Shown here: positions 11,086 through 21,119 of the stretch, piece after piece | How positions within the stretch are numbered: the first letter of the stretch is position 1 | How the letters are laid out: every line of letters starts with the position of its first letter | From: Malania oleifera | Lineage: Eukaryota; Streptophyta; Magnoliopsida; Santalales; Ximeniaceae | Assembly: GCF_029873635.1 (NCBI RefSeq) | Contig: NC_080418.1 | Location: 8,275,562 to 8,339,561 of the forward strand | DNA length: 64,000 nucleotides | Direction: 5' to 3' | Translations under genes and position numbers: made by a program | Notes under the pieces: model-generated | What the model was told of the DNA's origin: nothing | The model's input: the letters and a program-made list of their open reading frames with translations, nothing else | The model's database searches: none

Positions 11086-11163
11086 CTTCCTCATTTTGTT
11101 CCTGTTTCCATTTTCCTTTCTTTTTTTAATTATTTAAATACCATTATTCTTTGGGTCGTTACA

Positions 11164-12310
11164 TCATGACTTGATCGACCAGTCATTTGGCCAGCCGACC
11201 GAACCTACAAAAAAAGGGAAATCGCCTTTGGTCAGCCAATCGGCCCTTTGCTCGGCCAATCGAACCCCTTCAGATATTCAAAATTATTGTGTGAGGTCAG
11301 CCGACTGACGCTAGGGTCAACCGGCCGAACCTCTCATGTTCCAACGCTTAAACACGGTTAAATTTTAATTAAACAAATTTCAAAATACCAACTGTGTCCC
11401 CAAATGGTGATATTTTCAAGAATTCTATAAATACCCCCTTCATAACTCTTTTTAGCAACTTTGATTAATTTTAAAATCCTCTCAAATCTTTTCTTAATCA
11501 TAGTTCCTCCGTATTTATTTTTATTTTTTTGGGGTAAAATTTGTATTCTCTCCCACTCCCTTTCTTTTCATTCATTTGAAAAATACTTTTGAAAATGAGC
11601 ATTCATTTTATTTGGGTATACATTTTCATATCAAAGTACACTTACTCTCATTTAAACTCACATTTTTAGAAATTTATTTTGAGAGTAATATATGAGTTTC
11701 TCCTGTTTGTTTTGTTGATAAATATTATTGGAGAAAATTTTTATTGAATATTTTTGAAAGACTTGAGCACATATTTTTACATTCATATTTATCTTATGCT
11801 TGGAAAAGTCTTTTTGCATCTATGCTTTCATAGATAAATTTTTATATTGCAAAAATCATTTGAAAAACCAAAGCCCTAGGTTCTCCTACTTCTTATTGAA
11901 AATATTTTTGGGAGAAATTTTATTAGGGTAAAATATTTGAAGAACTTATTATATATATTATTTTTCAAATATTGAAAAAATGATTTTGAGAAAAGCACTC
12001 TTACTCTATTGAACATAAATCATATCATACTAGAGTGCATGTTTGAGCTTTAAAGTTGTACATTTCCGCTTATTTTTTAGAAACATTTTTATTGTACAAA
12101 AAGTATTTTATGTACTAGTTTGGCTCAGCCTGTTGATTGAGCTGGGGAGTCTCTACCTCGTAAGGGAGACCGGTTTGGCTCAGTTCGGTAAATTGAAATA
12201 GGGAGTCTCTGTCCTGTAAGGAAGACCAGTTGGGCTCAATTTGGTAATTGAACTGGGTCTTAACATTGCCTGTAACCCCTGACCTACCACATGGGGTCTG
12301 GGATGCTACT
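11164..12310. repeat. GTCGACC-rich repeat, right part, LTR-like
   Basis: Starts with the second TCATG duplication and continues the ccgaccgaac motif series. A TATA-like tataaatacccc lies near 11426. After an AT-rich stretch there are two tandem copies of about 60 bp beginning gtttggctcag and containing gggagtctct (12119-12250). No open reading frame of interest. It looks like the remainder of an LTR, but its ends are not defined. Confidence 0.4.
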
Positions 12311-12389
12311 TTAGTGACGTCTGAGTACCTGATACCATATTTATTGTATAGACCTGAAGAATTATAGTAATTAAATAATAAAAGAAATT

Positions 12390-12760
12390 AGGAAAAAAAA
12401 ATTTAAAAGGGGTTTCAATAGGGTCTCGTCAAAGAGTGTAGAAGTGCTTGTCAACGAGTAAAGCTCTTGTGCTCGTTGACGGGGACGCATGTCTTATCGA
12501 CGAGAGATTATCGAGAGGACTGTTTTCAAAGCTCGAAACTTGTCGATGAGGAGAAGGTGTTCATCAACGAAACTCCTTATTGGACTCGTCGATGAGGAAA
12601 TGTGACTCGTCAACGAGGCCACGTGGACTAGCATCTTATAAAAGGCGAAAAGCTGTCTTACTTACTCTTAATCTTGTGAGACGGTCACAATGAATATCTT
12701 TGAAAATGAGATCGAAAAGAGTGGGTGAGTGAGAATTTTAATTATAACAAAAATTATCCC
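12390..12760 (+). repeat. gypsy LTR-like U3 fragment
   Basis: Carries about eight tcgtcgacgag-type motifs (12420-12615) followed by a TATA box (tataaaag, 12637-12644), the same layout as the U3 regions at 4386 and 10824. No matching LTR end, primer site or duplication was found, so it is a fragment. Confidence 0.5.
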
Positions 12761-13079
12761 TCCACCACTAATTCTTTCACGCACTAATCCTTCTCTTCCA
12801 TTGAAAAAAGTTTTGTGAAAAATGAAAGTTTAGAGTTTTTTATTTATAGGATTTTTTTTGGAAGAAAATGAAATTTATAAAAATGTGGAGAGGTGAAATT
12901 ATAATTTTTTAAAAATAAATTAATGGACATGGGATGAGCATGGGATGAGAGGTATGGGATGGAGATGAGGCTACATGTGGGAAAAATAAAAAAAAATTTG
13001 GAGTGTTTGTCGACACTTTCATTTAATTAATTAATTAATTTTTTTAAAATCATTACATCCTTTGAGAAGAATAAAGTTC

Positions 13080-13570
13080 GAATTCCAAAAAACCCATGTG
13101 GGCCCCACATGGTATTATGGGTCTCATGCAACTTCGAGACCCATATGTAGGCCTCACGTAACCCCAATAGTCCTCGCACGGTTTTATGAACCCGTATGCA
13201 CTAGATGTGGAAATACTCACGAGACGAATTAATGTATCATATAATAATTATATATATTTTATCATATATTTCTGCAATGTATGTTGGTCGAAGATATTAT
13301 TTTACTGTGCATATTATTTATGAAAAAGTATGAATGGTAGAATGAGCACAGTAAAAGTCGCTATCAAATATATTATTTATCATGAAGGAAGAAGCAAGTT
13401 CGAGTTCAAGACATCATGTGGATCCTATGTGATTTTGTGGGTCCCGCATAACTTCGGCCCCCTATAGTCTTGTGGGTTCCGCGCAGTTTTGAGACTCATG
13501 TGGGACCCACACAATTCCAATAGTCCTCACACGGTCTTATGAGCCCCACATGCGCTAGATGTTGGAATGA
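13080..13570 (+). repeat. diverged direct repeat with GTGGG/CCCAC motifs
   Basis: Two copies at about 13077-13215 and 13390-13567 share a run of phrases: aagttcga, catgtggg-ccacatg, gggtctc/gggtccc, aatagtcctc-cacggt-ttatg, and gc-ctagatgt. They are separated by about 175 bp of AT-rich sequence. No gene was seen here. Possibly a duplicated piece of a longer repeat. Confidence 0.65.
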
Positions 13571-13830
13571 TAACTTGTATTGCGAGATTTATGAAGTGTA
13601 TACAAAAACATTGATGTAAGACGAAATTGATCAACTTATGTCCTATGGTTCAACCCTCACACAAGCACAAACACTCAAAACATACTTCAATTCATAACTC
13701 TTTGTAGGTATATATGGTTTATGTGGAGACTTTCAGTGCATGAAGACCGCAGTTGACATGTCAAAACAACTTTGAATCTAAGACTCGTGTGGGCTCCACC
13801 CAGTCATGTGGGATCCACATATAATACCTA

Positions 13831-13857
13831 TATTATTATTATTATTATTATTATTAT
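13831..13857. repeat. (ATT)n microsatellite
   Basis: Nine attatt-type triplets just left of the copia element. Confidence 0.9.
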
Positions 13858-13890
13858 ACAAATTACATTAGTCAAAACATTATTTTATGT

Positions 13891-13895
13891 ATATG
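13891..13895. repeat. target-site duplication ATATG (left) of copia element
   Basis: ATATG before the copia LTR start, identical to 18955-18959. Confidence 0.9.
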
Positions 13896-15934
13896 TGTTA
13901 GGAACCTGTAAGCAACCAGAAAGATGTGATTGTCACGCCCCGAACCCGGAAATGGGACCTGGGGTGAAAATATAATCTAACCTGTCCCTGTATCATACAA
14001 ATCATCACAGATATAGTACAAAGGATGAGGGTCCGACCCCGTGGGATTCCTAGGCACCCTAAACACATCCAATCATAATCATATACGCAGCGGAAAAAGT
14101 CATTCTATATCAACATATGTAGTACCATACCAGAGTCTATACAAGAGCAGAACATGGCTTTAACAAAACGTACAAACTGGGTGCCCAAATACAACTCAAA
14201 ATGGCAATCCAACAAAACTACAGTCCTAGCACTTACCCAAGCGCTAACGCAGTACACCGGCCACTACGCTCCCTACACCAGGACGCTAGTTCCGGTTACC
14301 CGAAGGACCTGTAAAAATGTACATACAGTAGGGGTGAGACACCTCTCAGTAAGGAAGAACACATGTTATATCGGTGTGTGGCATTTAAGTGTTATCATGA
14401 TACAACATACACGCAGTTAAATGCATTCTAGTACTAATTTACACAGTGCATACACACACACATACGACGGCCATTTATACGCAGCCCCATCACAATACAT
14501 ACACATGATTAGTAATCCTCAGTGTCGTCACACTCTTCGGCTCGAAGCCGGCCCGCGACATACGGCGTTGGCCTGTAGTCAACCCGCGAACACGGCGCCA
14601 CCGGCACATGGCTAGTCCCCGACTCCCATAGCATCGTACCGGCGCTAAATTGGTGGATCCACACCCTTCGCCCTGATCTGCCGGAATAGGATCACGCCCT
14701 CAGATATAGATTCAGACACTCTTGCCTACATGGCAGGCGATAACACGCCCTCGGATATAGAGCCGAACACTCTCAATACCTGGGACAATTTCGGAACCGC
14801 GTTCCTATTAGCATTTCAACATATCACACACACATGCATGCTCATATAACCAAACAAACCACGCTCATTTGGTAATCTAAATCATGATTTTCCAAAAAAA
14901 TATAGTTTAAACAAAGTCAAGGCACGACCATCCCAATATCACAGTATAAATCACACAAATACTCGGTTTTCAACAAAACCCAGGATTTAGCCCGTCGTCC
15001 CCTTTTTCCCAAAACTGTAATAATGAAAAACCCATAGTTTTTCCCATTAGATCCCCCTAAATGAGTATCCAAAACACACACAGGACCGTGGACCACAGTT
15101 CCACTGAGTCCTATTTCAAAAATAACTAATATAAACATAGTTCCCTTTACCTTAACCCCATAAGCAAATCCCGAACTCCAAGGTCCCTAAATAGCGAACC
15201 GAGTTCCAAAACCTACAAATCACAGTACAAAATATGTTCATAAGACAGTTACCTACAAATCTACAGGATCAAAATTGAAAACCGAGCCTTACCTCAATTT
15301 TACGCCAAAACCTGAAAATCTCTGAAACGAGATTCCGATCCGTAGAAGTTGTAGAAAATCCTTCCATGATCCTTGTGGTAGCTTCCGTTTTCCGATTCCG
15401 TCAACGATCGTCAAAGAATTCTAGAGAGAAGGAGTACGAAGAGGTTTAGAGAGAGAGAGAGATAAAAATCAAAGTTTGCTTAGCTTGGAAGAAATGAGAA
15501 TTTCCTTTATAGCCCTTTGACCCGGGCAATTTCCAATTTTGCTACTCTCTTAATATTTAAACCCATTTTTCATATTTCAGGTTCTTACAGTGACACCATA
15601 ATTTTAACGTGGTTCGGTCAATATCGACCTACGTCCACGGAGCATACACTATAAATTCACTATTCGCCAGAAAATTACAACTCTCACTCTCTCTGTCCCT
15701 CTCTTTCTCCTCTCTTCTTCTTTCTGCTCTCTAAGCTTCTTACTTGTGTATATTACATTCCTTAGCTCTTTACTTATAGGGCTGATTTTTTAAATCAATA
15801 TTTAATCACAATTAAATATAATCAATCACAAATGGGAGGTTTACAATCATGAGATAAATGGAGATTAATTGCAAACCGCTTTCCAACTCTTCACGCGTTT
15901 CCAGCTTCTAGCTCTCCTGTCTCCAGCTACAACA
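13896..15934 (-). repeat. 3' LTR of copia element, split by a solo LTR
   Basis: Left arm 13896-13930 and right arm 15590-15934 join to match the right LTR (18588-18954), for example the shared aattttaacgtggtt and acgtccacggagca phrases. The insertion at 13931-15589 separates them. Small differences between the two LTRs are visible, including an extra ttccaact in this copy. Confidence 0.9.
13931..15589 (-). mobile_element. solo gypsy-type LTR, 1659 bp, nested in the copia LTR
   Basis: On the minus strand it starts TGTAAGAACC and ends GGTTCGGGGCGTGACA. Flanks are GTGAT (13926-13930) and GTGAC (15590-15594); the intact copia LTR copy at 18616-18620 reads GTGAC, so the left duplication has one C-to-T change. 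A minus-strand TATA-like box lies at about 15504-15509. There is no internal region. It is unrelated by eye to family B. Confidence 0.88.
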
Positions 15935-15955
15935 ATCTCCTACTTGGAGACGAAG
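15935..15955 (-). other. polypurine tract of copia element
   Basis: Minus strand reads CCAAGTAGGAGAT directly before TGTTGTAGC, the usual copia plus-strand primer motif. Confidence 0.85.
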
Positions 15956-15963
15956 ACGCCTTC

Positions 15964-16545
15964 TTAACCAGTATTATGAATAAATGATGTGCTCAAAATA
16001 TGTCTTCGGGCATGAAGACCAACTGAAGTTGAACACAACTTCAGCTTCTCTGTAATCACCACCTTCTTGTCTGTTCGATTCCTGCTGACTAATCTGATGT
16101 CTGTCAGCTTCACAACTGGTGCAAAGATGCTAGCATAGTCAATCCCTTCCTTCTGTTCGAAGCCTTTGACTACCAACCGAGGCTTGTACCTTTTGGAGTC
16201 ATCATGCTTCTTTTTTATTCTGTACACCCACTTGTTGTCAAGGTCTTTGGGCAACTCAGCTAGTTCCCACATTCTGTTGGAGGTGAGGGACTTCATCTCA
16301 TCCTTCATCGCAAGCTCCCACTTGCTCGTATCTACCACCTGACATGCTTCATCATAGCAGTCGGGTTCTCCTCCATCTGTAGGAAGTAAGTAATCAATAT
16401 ACCTTCTGTTTGGTACATGGGACTGATTAGATCTCCTAAGCTTCGTAGCTGGAGTAGGAGGCGGTGGTGCGATGATCTGCTCCATTGGTTCCTCCACCTG
16501 AGGATTCTCGACACTCTGCTGTTGTGTCTCGACACATTCTGAGTG
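15964..16545 (-). pseudogene. copia reverse transcriptase N-terminus and linker
   Basis: Minus-strand reading gives a proline-rich linker (EEPMEQIIAPPPPTPATKL), then RRSNQSHVPNRRY, EACQVVDTSKWELAMKDEM and WELAELPKDLDNKWVYRIKK, followed by RLVVKGFEQKEGIDYASIFA and PVVKLTDIRL. These are the conserved opening blocks of copia RT (the W--A---E and GVDY-ETF-PVVK motifs). Reading then breaks off about 40 residues later, next to the polypurine tract. The catalytic YVDD and all of RNase H are absent. Confidence 0.9.
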
Positions 16546-16559
16546 GACTAGTTATAGTT

Positions 16560-16845
16560 TCTTCTTCTTTGGGGCACGAGTGTTTATCTGGAAACTAACC
16601 CTCTTCTGTTTCCCAAATATGCAATCCTCACATGTGTCAATCTTTACTGACCATAGACCACTCAATTTTTCCTTTGAGTGCATCACCCTGAATCCCTTCT
16701 CGCTCATGTGACCGAGTCTTTGGTGCTAGATGTTGCTGCCGTCATTTCTTGCAGCAACTGAAATAGACATAGAGGAATTGGAGGTTAGAAAAAGTGTTAT
16801 GCTTTTCTTACCTCATGCAATCGTTAGTACACCCTTTGAAACTTT
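16560..16845 (-). pseudogene. copia integrase start, truncated
   Basis: In mixed frames the minus strand shows a pre-integrase H--LGHMSEKGFRVMHSKE-like block near 16735-16660 and DTCEDCIFGKQKRVSF near 16640-16595, the zinc-binding lead of copia integrase. The next recognisable sequence is the linker before RT, so the DDE core has been deleted. Confidence 0.75.
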
Positions 16846-17148
16846 TCATTCATCACCAATGAATTTCGTCGTGTATTCCTCATCTGCCAGCTGACAAACT
16901 GAGATCAAATTCTTTCTTAGGTCTGGAATATATCTGATATCCTTCAGCTTCCATACTGACCCGTTTATATTGATCTTCACAACTCCCTTGCCAGTTATGT
17001 CGCAAGGTTGATCGTTGCCAAGGTACACCTTACCAAAATTACCTAGTGTGTACTTCTCTAGGCAATCTCTACAGTAAGTGGCATGAAATGAGGTTCCGGA
17101 GTCTAAGACCCAAGACTCCTGCTCGCTCTCCAAAGAGCATATCAACAA
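16846..17148 (-). pseudogene. copia protease
   Basis: Minus-strand frame begins with gag-protease linker and reads ESWVLDSGTSFHATYCRDCL, the active-site DSGTSFHA motif of copia proteases. It continues through YLGNDQPCDITGKGVVKINI and IRYIPDLRKNLISVCQLADE, the standard downstream block. About 100 residues stay open. Confidence 0.9.
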
Positions 17149-17159
17149 CTCATCATTTT

Positions 17160-18000
17160 CGGAAGCAATATTTGCTTCTATCTTTGCCCTTGTCTCATAT
17201 TCTTTATTCTGACTCCTGCACTGGTTCTTGTAATGACCAATTTTTCCACAGTTCCAGCACTCAATAACTTTTGTACTTTGGGAACCTGTGTCCTGAGTAC
17301 CTCTGGGATTTCTAGATTTAGAATGCCTGGGCCTAGATCTGCCACAGTTGTTTGATCATCCACTCCTGTTTCCTTTGCCTCGACTTTCCATGTTCAAGGC
17401 TGAACTCGAAGTGGAGCCATGGTTCGACTGCATTCCGATTTTCTCCGTCAAAATCATGTTGACGACCTCATCGTATACAAGTTTCGATTTTCCTGCGGAG
17501 CTACTTATGACAGTAACAACGCCATTCCAACTTTCGGGCAACTGACAGAGAATTAGTAGGGCATGAATCTCATTATCAAACGTTATCCTAACTGAGGCGA
17601 GTTGATCTGACAACTCATTGAAATTATTCAAATGTCTGCTGAAACTTTCACCTGTAGACATACTCATCGTAAATAGTCTTTTCATGAGATGTACCTTGTT
17701 TGCGGTTGAAGGCTGCTCGTACATAATAGAGAGCGCATCCATCAGAGACTTGATGGATGTTATATGCTTGATATTGAATGCCATAGATTTCAACAACGTC
17801 ATCTGATGGCTCCGAGAGCTTTTCAATCAAGCAACACTCACTTGTCCTCGTTCATGGATACTGGATTACCCTTTAACGGTAAGTGCAATTCCTTCCCAAA
17901 CAAATAATCTTCTATTTGCATCTTCTAGAAATCGAAATTGTTGCCATTAAACATTTCGATTTTTTGAGCTCTTTTCATTCGACATCTCGATTCATTGATT
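17160..18000 (-). pseudogene. copia gag with CCHC zinc knuckle
   Basis: The N-terminal part (about 17990-17850) shows FNGNNFDF and IEDYLFGKELHLPLKG with stops. The main frame (17826-17356) reads KSLMDALSIMYEQPSTANK, LMKRLFTMSMSTGESFSRHL and NEIHALLILCQLPESWNGVV, the UBN2-type copia gag. A CCHC knuckle (CWNCGKIGHYKNQC) lies near 17260-17217. Gag coats the element RNA. The frame is broken more than once. Confidence 0.9.
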
Positions 18001-18573
18001 TATAGATGAAATTAGCTCAAATGGATAGAATGGTTGGATCCGGAACAATCGAAAACCCTATAAATGGTTAAAGTTGCTCGAAAAAAGACCCAAAACGACT
18101 TCAAAAAGCTCAGTCAAAGTTACGGTCAAACCTGGTCGGTTATGCTAACGTGGCATGCTAACTTGGCAACCTGATGTGGCACCTACTGACGTGGTAGTGG
18201 GGCCCACATGATGACATGGCATGCTGACGTGGCTTTGAGACAGCAGGTCGGATCTAGGTCGGGATCGGTTCTCAGGTTGACTTGGTCTGAGGGTGTCTCC
18301 GGGTCGGGTTGAGGAGGTCCGGGTAAGGAAGACGCGTGCAACGCGTGCGGCGCATGAGGAGCTGGTCACTGGCTCGTGGCGAAGCGTCTTGCTTCGGTAA
18401 GGCGATTAAGGAAGCGTGAGCCTTCGTCTGGACTTCGTTCGAGCTCCGACTTGCACGATTCTCTTCATCTCGGTGAGCTGAATGTGATGGTGGCCTCAAA
18501 ATTTAGTTTCGAGCCACTGGACAAAGCTCTGATTTCAGGATCACTTCCAATCTAGCTTTCCTACTCCAACCGG
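18001..18573 (-). other. copia 5' leader
   Basis: Sequence between primer binding site and gag on the minus strand. GC-rich with repeated acgtggca/tgacgtgg phrases at 18140-18240. No gene. Confidence 0.5.
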
Positions 18574-18585
18574 GCTCTAATACCA
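18574..18585 (-). other. copia primer binding site
   Basis: Minus strand TGGTATTAGAGC, one change from the initiator Met tRNA complement, two bases from the LTR end. It sets the element's orientation. Confidence 0.85.
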
Positions 18586-18587
18586 CT

Positions 18588-18954
18588 TGTTATGAACCTG
18601 TTAGCAATCAGAAAGATGTGACACCAAAATTTTAACGTGGTTTGGTCAATATCGACTTACGTCCATGGAGCACACACCACAAATTTACTATTCGCCGGAA
18701 AATTACAACTCTCACTCTCTCTCTCCCTCTCTTCCTCCTATTTTCTTCTCTGTGCTCTCTTAACTTCTCACTTGTGTATATTACATTCCTCAACTCTCTA
18801 TTTATAGGGTTGATATTTAACTCAATATTTAATCACAATTAAATATAATCAATCACAAATGGGGAGGTTTACAATCATGAGATAAATGGAGATTAATTGC
18901 AAACCGCTCTTCACGCGTCTCCAACTTCTGGCTTTCCTGACTCCAGTTACAACA
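18588..18954 (-). repeat. 5' LTR of copia element (367 bp)
   Basis: Ends TGTTA...ACAACA on the plus strand and matches 13896-13930 plus 15590-15934. Carries a TC microsatellite near 18709-18735 and a minus-strand TATA-like element near the ctatttatagg at 18798-18808. Confidence 0.9.
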
Positions 18955-20087
18955 ATATGTACTTATTTACGTGTATAAACAGTGTCTACCCTGTTTATCA
19001 TGTGAAATTTTATTTTGACCAGACTGATATTTAGGGAGCGACTGAGTCGCAATGGTATTGAACATTCATTAAGACAAAATCTTTTTTAGGTATCAAATAT
19101 GGAATCAATGATCCTACAGAAAAATACTTTTGTATTGATATTGACCATTTTTATTATTTGATTGTTATTATTATACTCTACTCGTATATACATTTTTGGG
19201 GTCATCACATGGCTTATTGGATGTCAATTAGGTTTTAATAATGCTCCAAAAATTATGAGTTTCACTTGTATAGAACAATAAAACAAAAAATAACACATGA
19301 AAAATAGAAAATAAGTGCTCAATGTTTTTTCATTCAAGAGGGTAGCTCAACTATGTATTTGGAAGGGCATTCGATTCTGAAGTGGATAAACGTGAGCTCA
19401 GTTACTAGCAAACAAACCAATGTATTTTTTTTTTTTTAAAAATTATAAACAATTAAAATTGTACTTTCAGACTTTCATTTAAGAGCCCATTTAGTATTAT
19501 TTTAAAAATTATAGAAATGAAAACAAAAAATTGAAAATAGAAACTAATTAATATTTATAAAATTAATATAAATTAAAAATCTAATTAAAAAGCATTTATT
19601 TTCGCCTTTAAAACAAATAATATTATAAACATATGATTAAAATAATAAAATTTCAATACACATTTAAAAAAAACTATAATAAGAATTATTATAATTATTT
19701 TTTACTTAAGTGTTATATTTTCAAATTTTTCCTTACAATAAAAAATTTATTAGGCATGACAATTGAAAAATAATTAAAATATTTTTGTAATTGATTTTAT
19801 TTTTTTCTTGAAATTTAGGCATATTTTTATTTCAATTATATTTAAATTCATATGATTGTTGTTATTTTAATTTAAAAGCATATTAAATGAATAATTTAAT
19901 TAAAAAATAAAACTTATGGTAATATGTTGCGAAAATAAGTGACAATCACATAATATAACATTCAATTTTTTTGTTAAATAACAGAAAATTGACAATAAAA
20001 ATAGAAAATTAATAATATAAATAAAAATATTTCTATAATATATTTGTTCATTGTGGGAAAAAAAACTCAAAATAAAAAATAATAGCA
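18955..20087. other. AT-rich intergenic stretch
   Basis: Begins with the right ATATG duplication. The rest is very AT-rich, with poly-A and poly-T runs and no open frame or known repeat I can support. Confidence 0.6.
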
Positions 20088-20574
20088 TGTTAGGAATATA
20101 CGAACAAATTCCCGAAACCTGTGAGAAACAGATAGAGAAAGAATAACGCCAAAGAAAAATTCAATCACACGCACAAGACAATATTTACGTGGTTCGGCAA
20201 TTTTGCCTACGTCCACGGAGTTGCAGGGATTTCAATATTATCAGGAAGAAAGCACAGAGAGTGTGGCGATACAATTCTCTCGCTCTCGTTCTCTCTCGCG
20301 GATACAACCACAGAAAACCCTAATCACCCGAAAGCACCCTTTTATATGTTGCGCCTAGGGTTCCGTTCCGAATGGGCTTCAAAAAATTTTCCTCGGGGGG
20401 ACCCCCACGAGTACGGCTTATACCGCTTAGTCCATGTGGGCTGCGGCTTGGGCCTCACGGCCCAAGCTTTTGCTCCATGGACTAAGCCTTAGGATAAAAA
20501 TCTCTAATTAAATAAAGATCGGGTCGTCATCCAAATCAAAACATAACTAGGCTCCACAAAAACCCAACATAACA
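20088..20574 (-). repeat. copia-type solo LTR upstream of SKI2 (about 487 bp)
   Basis: Starts TGTTAGGAATATACG and ends CATAACA, with the acgtggttcggcaattttgc and acgtccacgg phrases typical of copia LTRs and also seen in the element at 13896-18954. No gag or pol adjoins it and no primer site is at its edge. I could not find a flanking duplication, so the right edge is approximate. It ends about 410 bp before the SKI2 start codon. Confidence 0.65.
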
Positions 20575-20984
20575 ATACCAAACAAATCCTAAAATCTATT
20601 ACTCTTAAAAGAGATAGTAATAGATTTAGCGACTATGTTCCATTGCTATACCAAAGAAGGCCTAAATTGTTCAATCAAATATATATAATAAAATTTTTTA
20701 AAGTATAGTAACTCTTTGAAATGGCCAGTTCGAGTTTCTCAATATGCCAAAAAAAAAAAAAAAAAAATAGTTGAAATCGTTTTTAGCAAAGACGAAGAGG
20801 GCTATTCCTCGCGGTAGCGTCAGCGAGGGCACCGGCGTCCCTAGCAGTGCGGGCGGTAACAAATCACAAACAACATATTCCTTTCTAATTTCCCACTCCA
20901 CGCTCAAACCCGCGAAAAGCACAGCCTTTTCGAAACCAAACGTACATAGGCCGTCGCATGTGAACCGCAGAGTGCCGGTGGCAA
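20575..20984 (+). promoter_or_regulatory. SKI2 proximal upstream and 5' UTR region
   Basis: Stretch between the solo LTR and the SKI2 ATG. A TATA-like atatatataataaa lies near 20681 and a poly-A run of over 20 bases at about 20746-20767. The transition to GC-rich sequence at about 20805 suggests the 5' UTR. No transcription start can be fixed from sequence. Open frames across 20698-21109 in other frames are by-products of the GC-rich exon. Confidence 0.45.
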
Positions 20985-21119
20985 ATGGACCGGATCGAAG
21001 CAGCAAGCGAGCTCGCTTTCCGAGTCGGGTTCTCCGGCCACAGTGGCCACCTCCGCCTCGAGCCTCTCCCGCCGGTCGAACGCGCAGATCCCGTGAAGTC
21101 ACTGCCTGATTTTATCCTC
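20985..21119 (+). CDS. SKI2: SKI2 exon 1
   Basis: ATG at 20985-20987 opens [20 protein letters not shown] and ends KSLPDFIL, matching the plant SKI2 N-terminus. Donor gtcagt at 21120. 45 codons, phase 0. This ATG is chosen because the preceding sequence lacks SKI2 similarity and homologues start within a few residues. Confidence 0.9.

Larger units (their letters stand above)
8931..11163 (-). mobile_element. solo LTR of gypsy family B, 2233 bp
   Basis: On the minus strand it starts TGTAACGACCC and ends GGTCGTCACA, and it is flanked by a perfect 5-bp duplication TCATG. No internal region remains, so it arose by recombination between the two LTRs of a full element. It is collinear with 6292-7422 over its 3' half, including the array of cgtacgggccgagctatg-like units (10000-10215), and with 4386-6291 at lower similarity. 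Minus-strand U3 carries about nine palindromic cgtcgacga-type motifs (10835-11085) upstream of a TATA box (plus-strand tatttata, 10824-10831). A (ta)n run lies at about 8974-9006. Confidence 0.9.
13896..18954 (-). mobile_element. Ty1/copia retrotransposon, complete ends, internally deleted
   Basis: Two LTRs with TG...CA ends, a perfect 5-bp duplication (ATATG), a minus-strand primer binding site next to the right LTR and a polypurine tract next to the left LTR define a whole element on the minus strand. Reading 5' to 3' it has gag with a CCHC knuckle, protease, the start of integrase, then a jump to the RT lead region. Most of integrase and nearly all of RT and RNase H are missing. Without the inserted solo LTR and its duplication it is about 3.4 kb, short for the usual 5 kb. 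It is non-autonomous by deletion and has some stop codons. Confidence 0.93.

Noticed and set aside
20698..21109. Long overlapping open frames on both strands (134 and 112 codons) as separate genes.
   Set aside because: They overlap the GC-rich SKI2 exon 1 in other frames and show no domain. The SKI2 frame is the conserved one.
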